A stretch of DNA of 64,000 bases from the NCBI RefSeq assembly GCF_005222815.1, contig NZ_STGB01000002.1, positions 124,001 to 188,000 of the forward strand, written 5' to 3'. Shown here in pieces: positions 9,501 through 17,389 of the stretch; position 1 is the first letter of the stretch; each line of letters starts with the position of its first letter. The notes beneath the pieces are model-generated. The model saw only the letters and a program-made list of their open reading frames with translations. It was not told the origin of the DNA and searched no databases. Both the position numbers and the translations under genes were made by a program. This DNA comes from Roseomonas sp. AR75 (lineage in GTDB: Bacteria > Pseudomonadota > Alphaproteobacteria > Acetobacterales > Acetobacteraceae).

Positions 9501-10381
9501 GCATTCCCGAAAGCCTGCCCGGCGGCATCCGCACGCTGGACCCGGTGCGGGAGATCGGCACGCCGCCCGGACGCGCGCCGCGCCCGGCACGCCCCGCGAC
9601 GCAACCCGGGGGGACCGCGCCGAGCTCGCCCATCGCGCTGGCGCTGACGGTGGAGGCGCCGCGCAACGTCTTCGTGCGCGGCCGCGGCGTGGATGCGGAG
9701 CTCGGCGGCCAGCTTGCCATCGGCGGCACCATCGCCGCACCCGACATCAATGGCGAGCTGACCATGCGGCGCGGCGACGTGACGGTGATCGGCCGCCGCA
9801 TCGCCTTCGACCGCGGCGTGCTGGACTGGAATGGCGGGCTGCTGCCCGAGCTGGACCTGCGCGCGACCAGCCAGGCCGGCAGCGTGACGGCGCGGGTGGA
9901 GATCACGGGCTCGCCGACGCAGCCGCAGATCGTCTTCTCCTCCACGCCCGAACTGCCGCAGGACGAGGTGCTGGCGCGGCTGCTGTTCGACCGCCCGCTG
10001 CGCCAGCTTTCGCCCTTCGAGATCGCGCAGATCGCGCAGGTGCTGGCGGGCGCGGCCGGGCTTCCGGGCGGCGACGCCGCGGGCGGCTTCCTGGAGCGCA
10101 TCCGCCAGACGCTCGGCCTGGACCGGCTGGCGGTGGGCAGCGAGAGCGAGCGCGCCGCGCGCAACACCTCCGCCGAGGATCGCAGCGGCGCCACGCTGGA
10201 GGCCGGGCGCTACGTGGCGGACGGCATCTATGTCGGCGTGCGCCAGGGCACCGAACCGGGATCGAGCCGCGTCGGCGTCCGCGTGGACCTCGGTCCCAGG
10301 CTGCGCCTGGATGCGGAGACGGGGGACCGGGAATCGGGGAACCGAGTGGGGCTCAGCTACGAGTGGGAGTGGGGGAGGTAA
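6557..10381 (+). CDS. tamB: TamB-like translocation and assembly module protein (DUF490)
   Basis: This is a protein of about 1274 aa. An N-terminal signal-anchor (NRWRVLALALLLLALALPVGA, shown only in part) is followed by very long AsmA/TamB-type beta-helical repeats of alternating hydrophobic strands. The C-terminal TamB domain (DUF490) occupies about the last 350 residues, with VFVRGRGVDAELGG and GDVTVIGRRIAFDRG. It spans the periplasm from the inner membrane to TamA. The start is ATG at 6557 or the in-frame ATG at 6548. Both lie inside the end of tamA, giving a 26-35 nt overlap. Length is normal (E. coli TamB is 1259 aa). A very long open frame on the opposite strand here is a GC-codon artefact. 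Confidence 0.93.
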   Translation: MSALARRFSRNRWRVLALALLLLALALPVGAQDAARGTWIERQLQSWVPGLGLQGLRNPLSSSPGFTRLTLSDSQGVWLEIEDGSVEWSPTALLRRRIEIRQLSASRLIVHRAPVSDTPAPADAPPGQLLPELPSLPVAIRVDSLRIERLQLDEGLLGEAVALSTTGGMRLDDEGLDLSLDATLIDGGALLTLQATLRPGTGRLNAAATLRGDAGGALSRVAGLGQRPLSLDLTLDGPAESAAFTLRAEAGEGVSANVEGTIAAPDSARLGVTLDGQVNASGLLQPPLARLAGPLALRLDTSRMADGVFDLRALHIAGTAGTVAGNGRLDLSGPRSQLSVTADLAGSEAFAGLLPPDTVGWESLRAEAEVSGPLNAPRVALTATPAGFTSAIEPLQALLGATPRIVLRATAPDRIEAFSVTGQALEASAQGQVGQTLDLTFAANVSAPEAAVPGVSGALSLQGTATGPAGDPTLTVTARSDRLEAAGRVLEALSLDARIASPATRPDVDARLTATLESLPVELTVRGTPEDEGWLRLQSADARVGPARLTASGRVQPTQLLAEGEARLDAPDLAPLGRLAGQEIAGALRAEARGTVDNGQQRITARVEAPRFAGFGVTAREVTATAEGRLDALDVALSGTANEVQAEARGTVRALEDGARRVDLAALRATAQGETIRLAAPTRVTLRPNGAVEIAATTIALPRNGTLRAEGTWGPERADIRATLAALNLAGFAPLLPDVNPAGTVTGEARITGPVASPEITANLRGTGLRAGPDAARALPPGELRLDLRRTGAGLLTADADLRLGPQQRLNATARFPQGPGAEAPFEATLNGNIDLAALSSPFLSAGADRVTGRLTLGLRASGTPGNPVLGGEARLANGSYRNGVYGVNISQLAGTLRPDGQRLRADLTGRTSGEGRLALAGTIAPFEAGLPVDLQVTATNAQPVASDLLRATLDADLRLQGQATNGATLSGPIRIRRAEIRIPESLPGGIRTLDPVREIGTPPGRAPRPARPATQPGGTAPSSPIALALTVEAPRNVFVRGRGVDAELGGQLAIGGTIAAPDINGELTMRRGDVTVIGRRIAFDRGVLDWNGGLLPELDLRATSQAGSVTARVEITGSPTQPQIVFSSTPELPQDEVLARLLFDRPLRQLSPFEIAQIAQVLAGAAGLPGGDAAGGFLERIRQTLGLDRLAVGSESERAARNTSAEDRSGATLEAGRYVADGIYVGVRQGTEPGSSRVGVRVDLGPRLRLDAETGDRESGNRVGLSYEWEWGR

Positions 10382-10404
10382 GCAGCGCCGATGGTGCAAA
10401 TGCT

Positions 10405-10443
10405 CCCTCCCCTGCGATAGCGGGGGAGGGTCGGGGTGGGGGC
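10405..10443. terminator. GC hairpin repeat after tamB
   Basis: The stem CCCTCCCCTGC (10405-10415) pairs with GCGGGGGAGGG (10420-10430) around a GATA loop, with one G-T pair. It is followed by TCGGGGTGGGGGC. The right arm and flank are the exact inverse of the element at 2175-2212. It sits between the converging tamB and metallophosphoesterase genes and probably terminates both. There is no U-run. Confidence 0.6.
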
Positions 10444-10470
10444 ACGACCGTCAGCGCAGGATTTTTCGCC

Positions 10471-12189
10471 TCACTCCCCCGGCACCACCACACGTCGTGG
10501 CGCCAGCATCTCCAGCGCGCCGCCCTCGCCCGGCGCGAAGCCGTGCAGCCAGAACCAGCGCGCCTCCGGGTCCTTCGCGCCCATCACCGGCGAGGGCGCC
10601 GACAGGATCCGCACCCCGCCGCATTCGCCCATCCAGTCGTAATGCCGGTGCCCGTGCAGCGCGACGAGGCGCTGCGCCTGGCGCCGCAGCCGCCACACCA
10701 CCCAGTGCCCGTTGACCAGCGCCGTGCCGATCCGGTCCGCCAGCTTCGCGCCGGGCCGCGGATACTCCACCAGGTGATGATGCAGGCAGACCAGCCAGCG
10801 CGCGGCCGGGAATTGCCGCATCGCCGCCTCCGCCGCGTGCATCTGCGTCGCATCCACGATGCCGAGCGCATTGGTGAAGGAGAAATGCGTGCGCCCGTTG
10901 GAATCCAGCAGCAGCACGCCGAGCCCGTCGGGCTCCGTCGGCGGCGCGACCAGCGGGAAGATCGCGTCCCACACCGCGCTGGCGTCATGCCCGTCGCGCA
11001 GCCGCCCGCGATCCATGAAGCGCGCCAGCATCGCCGCGCGCCCATCCGCCGCAAGGTAGTCGTCCAGCGTCGGCCCCAGCCGCTTCGCGCCGCGGTCCAC
11101 CAGATGCACGCGCCCGCCCTGCAGGGTGGCCATGGCGGCAAGCATGCGCAGCCGCCGCAACGTGCCGCCGGGCGCGATGGGCAGTTCCAGCCGCGCGGGA
11201 TTGGCGCGATCCACGATGTTGACGTCGTGGTTGCCCGGAATGATCAGCGTGCGCTCGCGCAGCGCGGGATGCGCCGCCATCGCCTCGTCGAAGGCGACGA
11301 ACTCCTCGCTGCGCGCGGCATCGGTGATGTCGCCGGTGATCAGGATCCAATCGAGTGGTCGCGCCGCGTGCTCCGCTTCCAGCAGGTCCATGGCGCGCAG
11401 GAAGCGGCCATTGCCGCGCGGGCCGTCACGGCCGCATTCCAGCCGGAAGCCGTAGCGCGTGGAGACCAGGTGGATGTCGGACAGATGCGCCACGCACCAG
11501 CGCGGCGTGCCCTCCGGCCAGTCCTTCGGCAGGTCGCGCGGCGTGCCGGCCCAGGTCTCGGCCAGAGCCCAGGCGGGCGCTGCGACCATGACATAGGCGG
11601 CGACGGCCCAGGCGGCGTTGCGCAGCGCGACCTCGGCTGCGGGCCACACATCCTGCGGCGCGGCCAGCGGGACGACGAAGCGCGGCAGCGGACCCAGCGC
11701 CCAGGCGACGGCGGCGGCGCCCAGCGCGATCAGCACGCCCGCGATGACGCCCGCCGAGGCGCGCGCCGCGGCATAGCGCCGGTCGGGCGAGGCCGCCTCG
11801 ATCGCGCGGCCGATCAGTTCGCGGATCGCGGTGTAGAGCGGCTGCACCAGCGTCGCGCCAAGGTTCCAGAAGCTCTGCTCGACGAAGCGCAGGGCGCGCA
11901 GGCCCCAGTACCAGGCGACGAACAGCGCCACCGCCAGCACCAGCAGCCCGAAGGACAGGTGGAAGCCGACGGAGATCTTGTCGGCCACCGTGCGCAGATA
12001 CCAGGCCAGCGCGATGGGCGCCGCACCGACGGTCAGCGCCGGCAGGACGATCAGCGAGAAGATCGCCAGGGCGAGCTTCGGGAAGCTGATCTCCACCAGC
12101 ATGCCCGCCGCATGGCCGAGCAGCGTCTTGCTGACCGTGGAGGAGGCGTCGTCCTCCAGGTCGCCGTCCCGCGGGTCCGAGAAGATCAT
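10471..12189 (-). CDS. Membrane-anchored calcineurin-like metallophosphoesterase
   Basis: The 572-aa protein has an N-terminal membrane region (residues about 30-230) with roughly four to six hydrophobic segments, for example LALAIFSLIVLPALTVG and LLVLAVALFVAWYWG. A cytosolic C-terminal metallophosphoesterase domain follows. All metal-binding blocks are present: HLSDIHL, GDITD, GNHDVN, the HH pair in CLHHHLVEYP and GHRHYD. The family hydrolyses phosphodiesters or phosphomonoesters with a di-metal centre; the substrate here is unknown (cyclic nucleotides or lipid-linked phosphates are possible). No other catalytic domain is visible. It is converging on tamB and is the first gene of its strand here. 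The start at 12189 has no clear competitor. Confidence 0.83.
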   Translation of the reverse strand: MIFSDPRDGDLEDDASSTVSKTLLGHAAGMLVEISFPKLALAIFSLIVLPALTVGAAPIALAWYLRTVADKISVGFHLSFGLLVLAVALFVAWYWGLRALRFVEQSFWNLGATLVQPLYTAIRELIGRAIEAASPDRRYAAARASAGVIAGVLIALGAAAVAWALGPLPRFVVPLAAPQDVWPAAEVALRNAAWAVAAYVMVAAPAWALAETWAGTPRDLPKDWPEGTPRWCVAHLSDIHLVSTRYGFRLECGRDGPRGNGRFLRAMDLLEAEHAARPLDWILITGDITDAARSEEFVAFDEAMAAHPALRERTLIIPGNHDVNIVDRANPARLELPIAPGGTLRRLRMLAAMATLQGGRVHLVDRGAKRLGPTLDDYLAADGRAAMLARFMDRGRLRDGHDASAVWDAIFPLVAPPTEPDGLGVLLLDSNGRTHFSFTNALGIVDATQMHAAEAAMRQFPAARWLVCLHHHLVEYPRPGAKLADRIGTALVNGHWVVWRLRRQAQRLVALHGHRHYDWMGECGGVRILSAPSPVMGAKDPEARWFWLHGFAPGEGGALEMLAPRRVVVPGE

Positions 12190-12294
12190 GCTGGCGTGCC
12201 TGCCCGCTGGCGCGGCCAGGCCTTCAAGCGCCAGCGCGGCACCTCCGTGCCGCTCGGCTTCGCGGCAAAGGCCGCGGCGCGCCTTCGCGCGCTC

Positions 12295-12311
12295 GGCCGG
12301 CTGCGCCGGCC
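12295..12311 (-). terminator. GC hairpin downstream of the methyltransferase gene
   Basis: GGCCGGC and GCCGGCC form a 7-bp perfect stem with a 3-nt loop, 27 nt after the methyltransferase stop on the minus strand. It has no U-run, so it is only a candidate terminator separating this gene from the metallophosphoesterase gene downstream. Confidence 0.35.
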
Positions 12312-12337
12312 GCCTGATGCGCAGGATGCCCGCGGTC

Positions 12338-13015
12338 TCATCCCTTCACCGCACGCCAGACATATTGCAGCGGCATGCTGCGTTTCAGCCAGTCATTGGG
12401 ATCGACGCCCATCGCCTGAAGCCCCGGCGCCAGCGCGCGGGCGAAGGCCAGCGCGCGGTCCTTGTCGAAGATGCGCGGCGCCAGTTCCACCGGGCGCAGC
12501 CCGGCCGCCTCGATGGCCTGCTGCATCGCCTCGCGGGTGAACCAGCGCAGATGCGTGCGGTCGAACAGGCCCATCTCCTCATAGCGCCACTTCCCGGCCA
12601 GCAGCCGCGCGGCGAATGACCAGTGCTCGATGTTCGGCACGCAGACAAGCAGCGTGCCGCCGGGCACGAGCAGCGCGGCGTCGCGCTTCAGCACGCCCCA
12701 GGGATCGCGCAGGTGCTCCAGCACGTCGCCATACACCAGCACGTCCAGCGTGCCCGGCGCGATCGGCGGCGATGCCGCCTCGATATCGATGCGATGGATC
12801 GCGTCGTAATGCCGCGCCGCGTGCTCGGCCAGGGCGGGGTCGGGCTCCACGCCCTCCAGGCGCGCGGCGTGCCCCTTCGCCCGAAGCCCGAGCCCGAGCC
12901 CGCCGGCACCGCAGCCCACATCCAGCAGCAGTCGTGCCGCGTCCGGCACGCGCGCCAGAAGGTCGGGATTGGCGGCTGCGCCATAGGTGGTGGCGGGATC
13001 GGGCGTGCTCGTCAT
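12338..13015 (-). CDS. Class I SAM-dependent methyltransferase
   Basis: This 225-aa cytosolic protein has the SAM-binding glycine motif LLLDVGCGAGGLGLGL near residues 29-44, the acidic ribose-binding end of strand 2 (EGVEPDP) and motif YGDVLEHLRDPWGVL. The region NIEHWSFAARLLAGKWRYEEMGLFDRTHLRWFT is typical of Methyltransf_23 enzymes found among polysaccharide and O-antigen methyltransferases. The start at 13015 is chosen because AGGAGG lies 9 nt upstream; the ATG at 13024 directly abuts it. The acceptor substrate is unknown. No glycan cluster surrounds it, so a role in surface sugars is only a guess. Confidence 0.82.
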   Translation of the reverse strand: MTSTPDPATTYGAAANPDLLARVPDAARLLLDVGCGAGGLGLGLRAKGHAARLEGVEPDPALAEHAARHYDAIHRIDIEAASPPIAPGTLDVLVYGDVLEHLRDPWGVLKRDAALLVPGGTLLVCVPNIEHWSFAARLLAGKWRYEEMGLFDRTHLRWFTREAMQQAIEAAGLRPVELAPRIFDKDRALAFARALAPGLQAMGVDPNDWLKRSMPLQYVWRAVKG

Positions 13016-13171
13016 CTCCCGCATCCTCCTGGGCTGCCGGCACTGTGCATGGTGCGGCCACGCAATCAAGCGCGGGTGATTGGAAGCCGCGCCGGGCGCA
13101 TCCCATCCATGATGCATCCGCGATGCGGCCGGCGCGATATGGCCGCGAAGCTCATGCAGGAGGACACCGGG

Positions 13172-13357
13172 ATGGATGGCAGCGATCTGCAGCGGCGCAT
13201 GGGCGATCCCAGCCGCCGCCCACCACGGGAAGCGATGGAGGCGCTGCGGCGCAACCAGCAGGCATCGCAGGGCGGCACGGCCGAGGATTGCCTGAAGGTG
13301 GCGCGCGACCCCGAGAAGCGCCTGGAACCGCTGCGCCGGGAGACGGGCGCGGCCTGA
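13172..13357 (+). CDS. Small hypothetical protein, 61 aa
   Basis: A 61-codon frame begins 8 nt after a perfect AGGAGG at 13158-13163, which is what separates it from the many chance frames here. The predicted peptide is very hydrophilic and helical (RRPPREAMEALRRNQQASQG, then DCLKVARDPEKRLEPLRRE). It contains one cysteine and no membrane segment. It lies between the divergent methyltransferase and ABC-F genes and ends about 55 bp before the ABC-F start. I do not recognise a family. It could be a conserved small protein or an unexpressed frame. Confidence 0.45.
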   Translation: MDGSDLQRRMGDPSRRPPREAMEALRRNQQASQGGTAEDCLKVARDPEKRLEPLRRETGAA

Positions 13358-13412
13358 ACCGGCCGCGGCCGCCCGGTTGACGGGGCGGCCGCGCCTCTCC
13401 ATTCCCCGGGGC

Positions 13413-15227
13413 ATGCCCCCGCCGCCGCTGCTCCATCTCCGAGACATCCGCCTGCGCCTGGGGTCCACCTGGCTGCTGGACGGGGCGGAACTGATGGTCG
13501 GCGCAGGAGAGCGCGTGGCGCTGGTCGGCCGCAACGGCTCCGGCAAGTCCACGCTGCTCAAGGTCGCCGCCGGCATGATCGAGGCCGATGGCGGCACGCG
13601 CTTCCTCCAACCCGGCGCCACGCTCCGCTACCTGCCGCAGGAGCCCGACCTTGCAGGGTTCGCGACCACCGGCGCCTATGTCGAGGCCGGGCTCGCCCCC
13701 GGCGACGACCCGCACCGTGCGCGCGTGCTGCTGGAAGGCCTCGGCCTGACCGGGGAGGAGGCGCCAGCGCGACTTTCGGGCGGCGAGGCGCGGCGCGCGG
13801 CGCTGGCGCGCGTGCTGGCACCGCGGCCGGACATCCTGCTGCTGGACGAGCCAACCAATCATCTCGACCTGCCCGCGATCGAGTGGCTGGAAGCCGAATT
13901 GATGCAGCTGCGCGGCGCGCTGGTGCTGATCAGCCATGACCGGCGCTTCCTGGAACGTCTCTCGCGCGCGATGGTCTGGCTCGACCGCGGCACGACGCGC
14001 CGCCTGGAGGAAGGCTTCTCCGGCTTCGAGGCCTGGCGCGACCGCGTGCTGGAAGAAGAAGAAGCCGAGGCCCACAAGCTCGCGCGAAAAATCGTGCGGG
14101 AGGAGCACTGGCTGCGCTACGGCGTGACCGCGCGCCGCAAGCGCAACGTCAAGCGCCTGGCCGGCCTGCACGAGCTGCGCAAGCGCCGCAAGGAACGCGT
14201 CGCCGCCGTCGGCACGGTGCGGATGGCGGCGACCGAGGCGGACGGATCGGGCACGCTCGTCGTCGCCGCGGACGGCATTTCCAAGCGCTTCGGCGACGCG
14301 CCGCCGGTGGTCCAGACGTTTTCCACGCGCATCCTGCGCGGCGACCGCGTGGGGATCGTCGGGCCGAACGGCGCGGGCAAGACCACGCTGCTGCGCATGC
14401 TGACCGGCGCGCTTGCGCCGGACGAGGGCGAGGTGCGGCTCGGCACCAACCTGCAGATGGTGACGCTCGACCAGATGCGGGCCGGGCTCGATCCCGACAT
14501 GACGCTGGCCGATGCGCTGACCGGCGGCCGCGGCGACCAGATCCGCGTCGGTGGCGAAGCGAAGCACGTCATCGGCTACATGAAGGAGTTCCTGTTCGTC
14601 GCCGAGCAGGCGCGCACGCCGGTTGGGATGCTCTCGGGCGGGGAGCGCGGGCGTCTGATGCTGGCGCGCGCGCTGGCGCAGCCTTCCAACCTGCTGGTGC
14701 TGGACGAGCCGACCAACGACCTCGACCTGGAGACGCTGGATCTGCTGCAGGAGCTGCTGTCGGACTACCCCGGCACGGTGATCGTCGTCAGCCACGACCG
14801 CGACTTCCTCGATCGCGTCGCGACCAACGTGATCGCCTGGGAAGGCGATGGGCGTTGGCAGGATTATGCGGGCGGCTATTCGGACATGGTCGCGCAGCGC
14901 GGCCGCGGCGTGCAGGCGAAGGTTGCCGACATCCCGCGCCGCGAAACGGAAACGCGGATGGCCGAGGAGGTCGCGCGCGCCGAGCCGAAACAGAAAATGT
15001 CGTTCAAGGACAAGCACGCCCTCGAAAGCCTCCCCGCGCGCATCGCCCAGCTCGAACGCGAGATCACGGCGCTTCAGGCGCAGCTTGCCGATACGGGCCT
15101 CTATGCCCGCGACGCCGCGGGCTTCGCCGCGCGCAGCAGCCTGCTCGGCAAGAAGCAGGCGGAGCGAGAGGCGGCGGAGGAGGAATGGCTCCGCCTGGAA
15201 CTTCTGCGCGAAGAGCTGGAAGGCTAG
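13413..15227 (+). CDS. ABC-F family ATPase (Uup/EttA-like)
   Basis: The 604-aa protein carries two ABC ATPase domains and no membrane segments, the hallmark of ABC-F proteins. These act on the ribosome rather than in transport. Domain 1 (about 1-240) has Walker A GRNGSGKST, signature LSGGEARRAAL and Walker B ILLLDEPTNHLDL. A basic linker (ARRKRNVKRLAGLHELRKRRKE) follows. Domain 2 (about 300-500) has GPNGAGKTT, LSGGERGRLML and LLVLDEPTNDLDL. The C-terminal coiled coil (about 540-604), ending in EEEWLRLELLREELEG, resembles that of Uup. The start is ATG at 13413; a TTG at 13377 is an alternative. It is followed 10 bp later by an exporter gene. Confidence 0.9.
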   Translation: MPPPPLLHLRDIRLRLGSTWLLDGAELMVGAGERVALVGRNGSGKSTLLKVAAGMIEADGGTRFLQPGATLRYLPQEPDLAGFATTGAYVEAGLAPGDDPHRARVLLEGLGLTGEEAPARLSGGEARRAALARVLAPRPDILLLDEPTNHLDLPAIEWLEAELMQLRGALVLISHDRRFLERLSRAMVWLDRGTTRRLEEGFSGFEAWRDRVLEEEEAEAHKLARKIVREEHWLRYGVTARRKRNVKRLAGLHELRKRRKERVAAVGTVRMAATEADGSGTLVVAADGISKRFGDAPPVVQTFSTRILRGDRVGIVGPNGAGKTTLLRMLTGALAPDEGEVRLGTNLQMVTLDQMRAGLDPDMTLADALTGGRGDQIRVGGEAKHVIGYMKEFLFVAEQARTPVGMLSGGERGRLMLARALAQPSNLLVLDEPTNDLDLETLDLLQELLSDYPGTVIVVSHDRDFLDRVATNVIAWEGDGRWQDYAGGYSDMVAQRGRGVQAKVADIPRRETETRMAEEVARAEPKQKMSFKDKHALESLPARIAQLEREITALQAQLADTGLYARDAAGFAARSSLLGKKQAEREAAEEEWLRLELLREELEG

Positions 15228-15237
15228 GCTTCGGCGC

Positions 15238-16113
15238 ATGACCCCCGCGCAGCGCGAGCAGAACGTCCTGCTCGGCATCGGCTTCATGATGCTGGCCGCG
15301 ACGATCCTGCCCGTGATGAACGGCTTCGTGCAGTGGCTCAACCTGCGCTACCCGCCGGAACAGGTGGTCTGGGCGCGCATCACCGGCCACCTGGTGATCA
15401 TGCTGGCCATCATGCTGCCGCGCTCCGGGCTGCGCGTGCTGGCCACCAACCGCCCCGCGCTGCAATTCGGCCGCTCGCTCTGCCAGTTGAGCTCCACCTC
15501 CTTCTACTTCGTGGGGCTGGTCACGCTGCCGCTGGCCAAGGCCGCCGCGGTCGGCTTCCTCGCGCCCTTCATTGTCACGCTGCTCGCCTGGCCGATGCTG
15601 GGCGAGCGGCTGCGCGCGGCGCGGCTGGCTGCCGTGGTCCTCGGCTTCATCGGCGTGCTGGTGGTGATCCAACCCGGCAGCGACAGCTTCCAGGTGGCGT
15701 CCCTGCTGATCCTCGGCAGCGCAGTGACGAATGCGCTCTATCAGGTGCTGACGCGCAAGGTCGCACCGCATGACCGGCCGGAGACCTCCGTGCTCTGGAG
15801 CGCGCTGGTCGGCGGCGTGGTGCTGACGCTTGCCGTGCCCTGGTTCTGGACCACGCCGGCCACGCTGCTTGACCTCGCCGCCTTCATCGCGGTCGGCGCC
15901 ATCGGCGCGGCCGGGCACTACTGCGTCGCGCGCGCCTTCGGCCTGGGGCCGGCGGCGGTGATCGCGCCCTTCCACTACTGGCAGATCGTCAGCGCCACCA
16001 TCATGGGCGTGCTGCTGACCGGGCTCTGGCCGGAAGGCGCCACCTGGCTTGGCGCCGCGATCATCGTCGGCGCCGGCGTGTTTCTTGCGATCAACGAAGG
16101 CCGCCGCCGCTGA
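15238..16113 (+). CDS. DMT superfamily transporter (EamA family)
   Basis: The 291-aa polytopic inner-membrane protein has about ten hydrophobic segments arranged as two EamA repeats of five (about 10-140 and 150-285). Examples are VGFLAPFIVTLLAWPMLGERL in repeat 1 and ILGSAVTNALYQVLTRKVAP in repeat 2. EamA proteins are drug/metabolite carriers, mostly exporters of amino acids or small metabolites; the substrate is not predictable. The gene starts 10 bp after the ABC-F stop and is followed by the M24 peptidase 52 bp later on the same strand. Confidence 0.88.
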   Translation: MTPAQREQNVLLGIGFMMLAATILPVMNGFVQWLNLRYPPEQVVWARITGHLVIMLAIMLPRSGLRVLATNRPALQFGRSLCQLSSTSFYFVGLVTLPLAKAAAVGFLAPFIVTLLAWPMLGERLRAARLAAVVLGFIGVLVVIQPGSDSFQVASLLILGSAVTNALYQVLTRKVAPHDRPETSVLWSALVGGVVLTLAVPWFWTTPATLLDLAAFIAVGAIGAAGHYCVARAFGLGPAAVIAPFHYWQIVSATIMGVLLTGLWPEGATWLGAAIIVGAGVFLAINEGRRR

Positions 16114-16165
16114 CGCCGCGCACGGAACGTGGCATGCATGGCCGCGCAGCACGGGAAGCAGTCGC

Positions 16166-17389
16166 ATGACGATCGGCGTGGGCGGGTCCGATTTCGCCAC
16201 GGAACTCGCTTCCATCCGCAACCAGCGGGACGCGGTGCCGCCGATCGGCGCGGAGGAGCACGCAAGCCGCGTGGAACGCGCCCAGGCGCGCATGCGCGAA
16301 CTCGGCATCGCCGCGCTCTGGCTGGACGGCACCACCAACCTCGCGTGGCTGACGGGCCTGAAGCACGGCCAGAGCGAGCGCCCGGTCGGCGCCATCCTGC
16401 CGGCGCAGGGCCCCCTGTCCTACCTGTGCCCGGAATTCGAGGTGGAGCGGCTGCGCACCATGCTGGCCCTGCCCGGCGAGGTCCGCGGCTGGGAGGAGGA
16501 CGAGGACCCCTACGCGCTCTTCGCGGAGATGCTGCGCGAGGCGGATGTGGCGGGCGGCACCGTGGCGCTGGACGACATGGCCCGCGTCTTCGTCGCCGAG
16601 GGCATGCGCGGCGCGCTGCCGAACCACCGCTTCATCGCTTCCGGCCCCGTCACCAGCCACCTGCGGGAGCGGAAGACGGAGCAGGAAGTCGCGATCCTGC
16701 GCCAGGCCATGGGCATGACGCTGGCCATCCACGCCGCCACGGCGCGCGCCCTCACCCCCGGCGTGACGACGACGGAGGTCGGCGATTTCCTCGCCGCCGC
16801 GCATCGCCGCGCCGGCTTCGATGCCGGACCGTCCTTCTCCATCGTGCTGTTCGGCGAACCCACCGCCTATCCACACGGCGTGCCGTATCCGCAGACGCTG
16901 CAGGATGGCGACGTGGTGCTGATCGATGTCGGCGCGCCGCTGCATGGCTACGTCTCCGACATCACCCGCAGCTACGTGTTCGGCACGCCGACGCCGCGCC
17001 AGCGCGAGATCTGGGACCTGTCCAAGCGCGCCCAGGCCGCCGGCTTCGCCGCCGCAAGGCCGGGCGCGCCCTGCGCCGCGATCGACGACGCCTGCCGCGC
17101 GGAGGTGGTGAAGGCCGGCTTCGGCCCCGGCTACAAGGTGCCGGGCCTGCCGCACCGCACCGGCCACGGCATCGGCATGGACGTGCACGAGGCGCCCTAT
17201 TTCGTCGGCGGCAACCGCCAGCCGCTTGCGGTGGGCAACACCGGCAGCATCGAGCCGACCATCGCGATCTATGGCGAGTTCGGCATCAGGCTGGAGGACC
17301 ACATCGTCATCACCGAGCATGGCGCCGCCTGGCTGACGCCGCCGGCGAAGTCGGTCGACGATCCCTTCGCGCTGGAAGGCGGCCGATGA
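16166..17389 (+). CDS. M24 family metallopeptidase (Xaa-Pro peptidase-like)
   Basis: The 407-aa protein has a creatinase-type N-terminal domain (about 30-170) and a C-terminal pita-bread catalytic domain (about 180-400). All five probable metal ligands are present: Asp in VLIDVGAPLHG, Asp in VSDITRSYVFG, His in RTGHGIGMDVHE, Glu in NTGSIEPTIAIYG and Glu in IRLEDHIVI. Relatives include Xaa-Pro aminopeptidases, creatinases and ectoine hydrolase (DoeA), so the substrate may be a dipeptide or a small amide. It has no signal peptide. Its stop overlaps the following GST gene by 4 nt (ATGA), indicating a coupled operon. Confidence 0.87.
   Translation: MTIGVGGSDFATELASIRNQRDAVPPIGAEEHASRVERAQARMRELGIAALWLDGTTNLAWLTGLKHGQSERPVGAILPAQGPLSYLCPEFEVERLRTMLALPGEVRGWEEDEDPYALFAEMLREADVAGGTVALDDMARVFVAEGMRGALPNHRFIASGPVTSHLRERKTEQEVAILRQAMGMTLAIHAATARALTPGVTTTEVGDFLAAAHRRAGFDAGPSFSIVLFGEPTAYPHGVPYPQTLQDGDVVLIDVGAPLHGYVSDITRSYVFGTPTPRQREIWDLSKRAQAAGFAAARPGAPCAAIDDACRAEVVKAGFGPGYKVPGLPHRTGHGIGMDVHEAPYFVGGNRQPLAVGNTGSIEPTIAIYGEFGIRLEDHIVITEHGAAWLTPPAKSVDDPFALEGGR

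Noticed and set aside
13377..13412. TTG start for the ABC-F gene, adding 12 residues
   Set aside because: ATG 13413 gives the usual N-terminus just before the first ABC strand, and neither start has a good ribosome site, so the ATG is preferred. The TTG remains possible.
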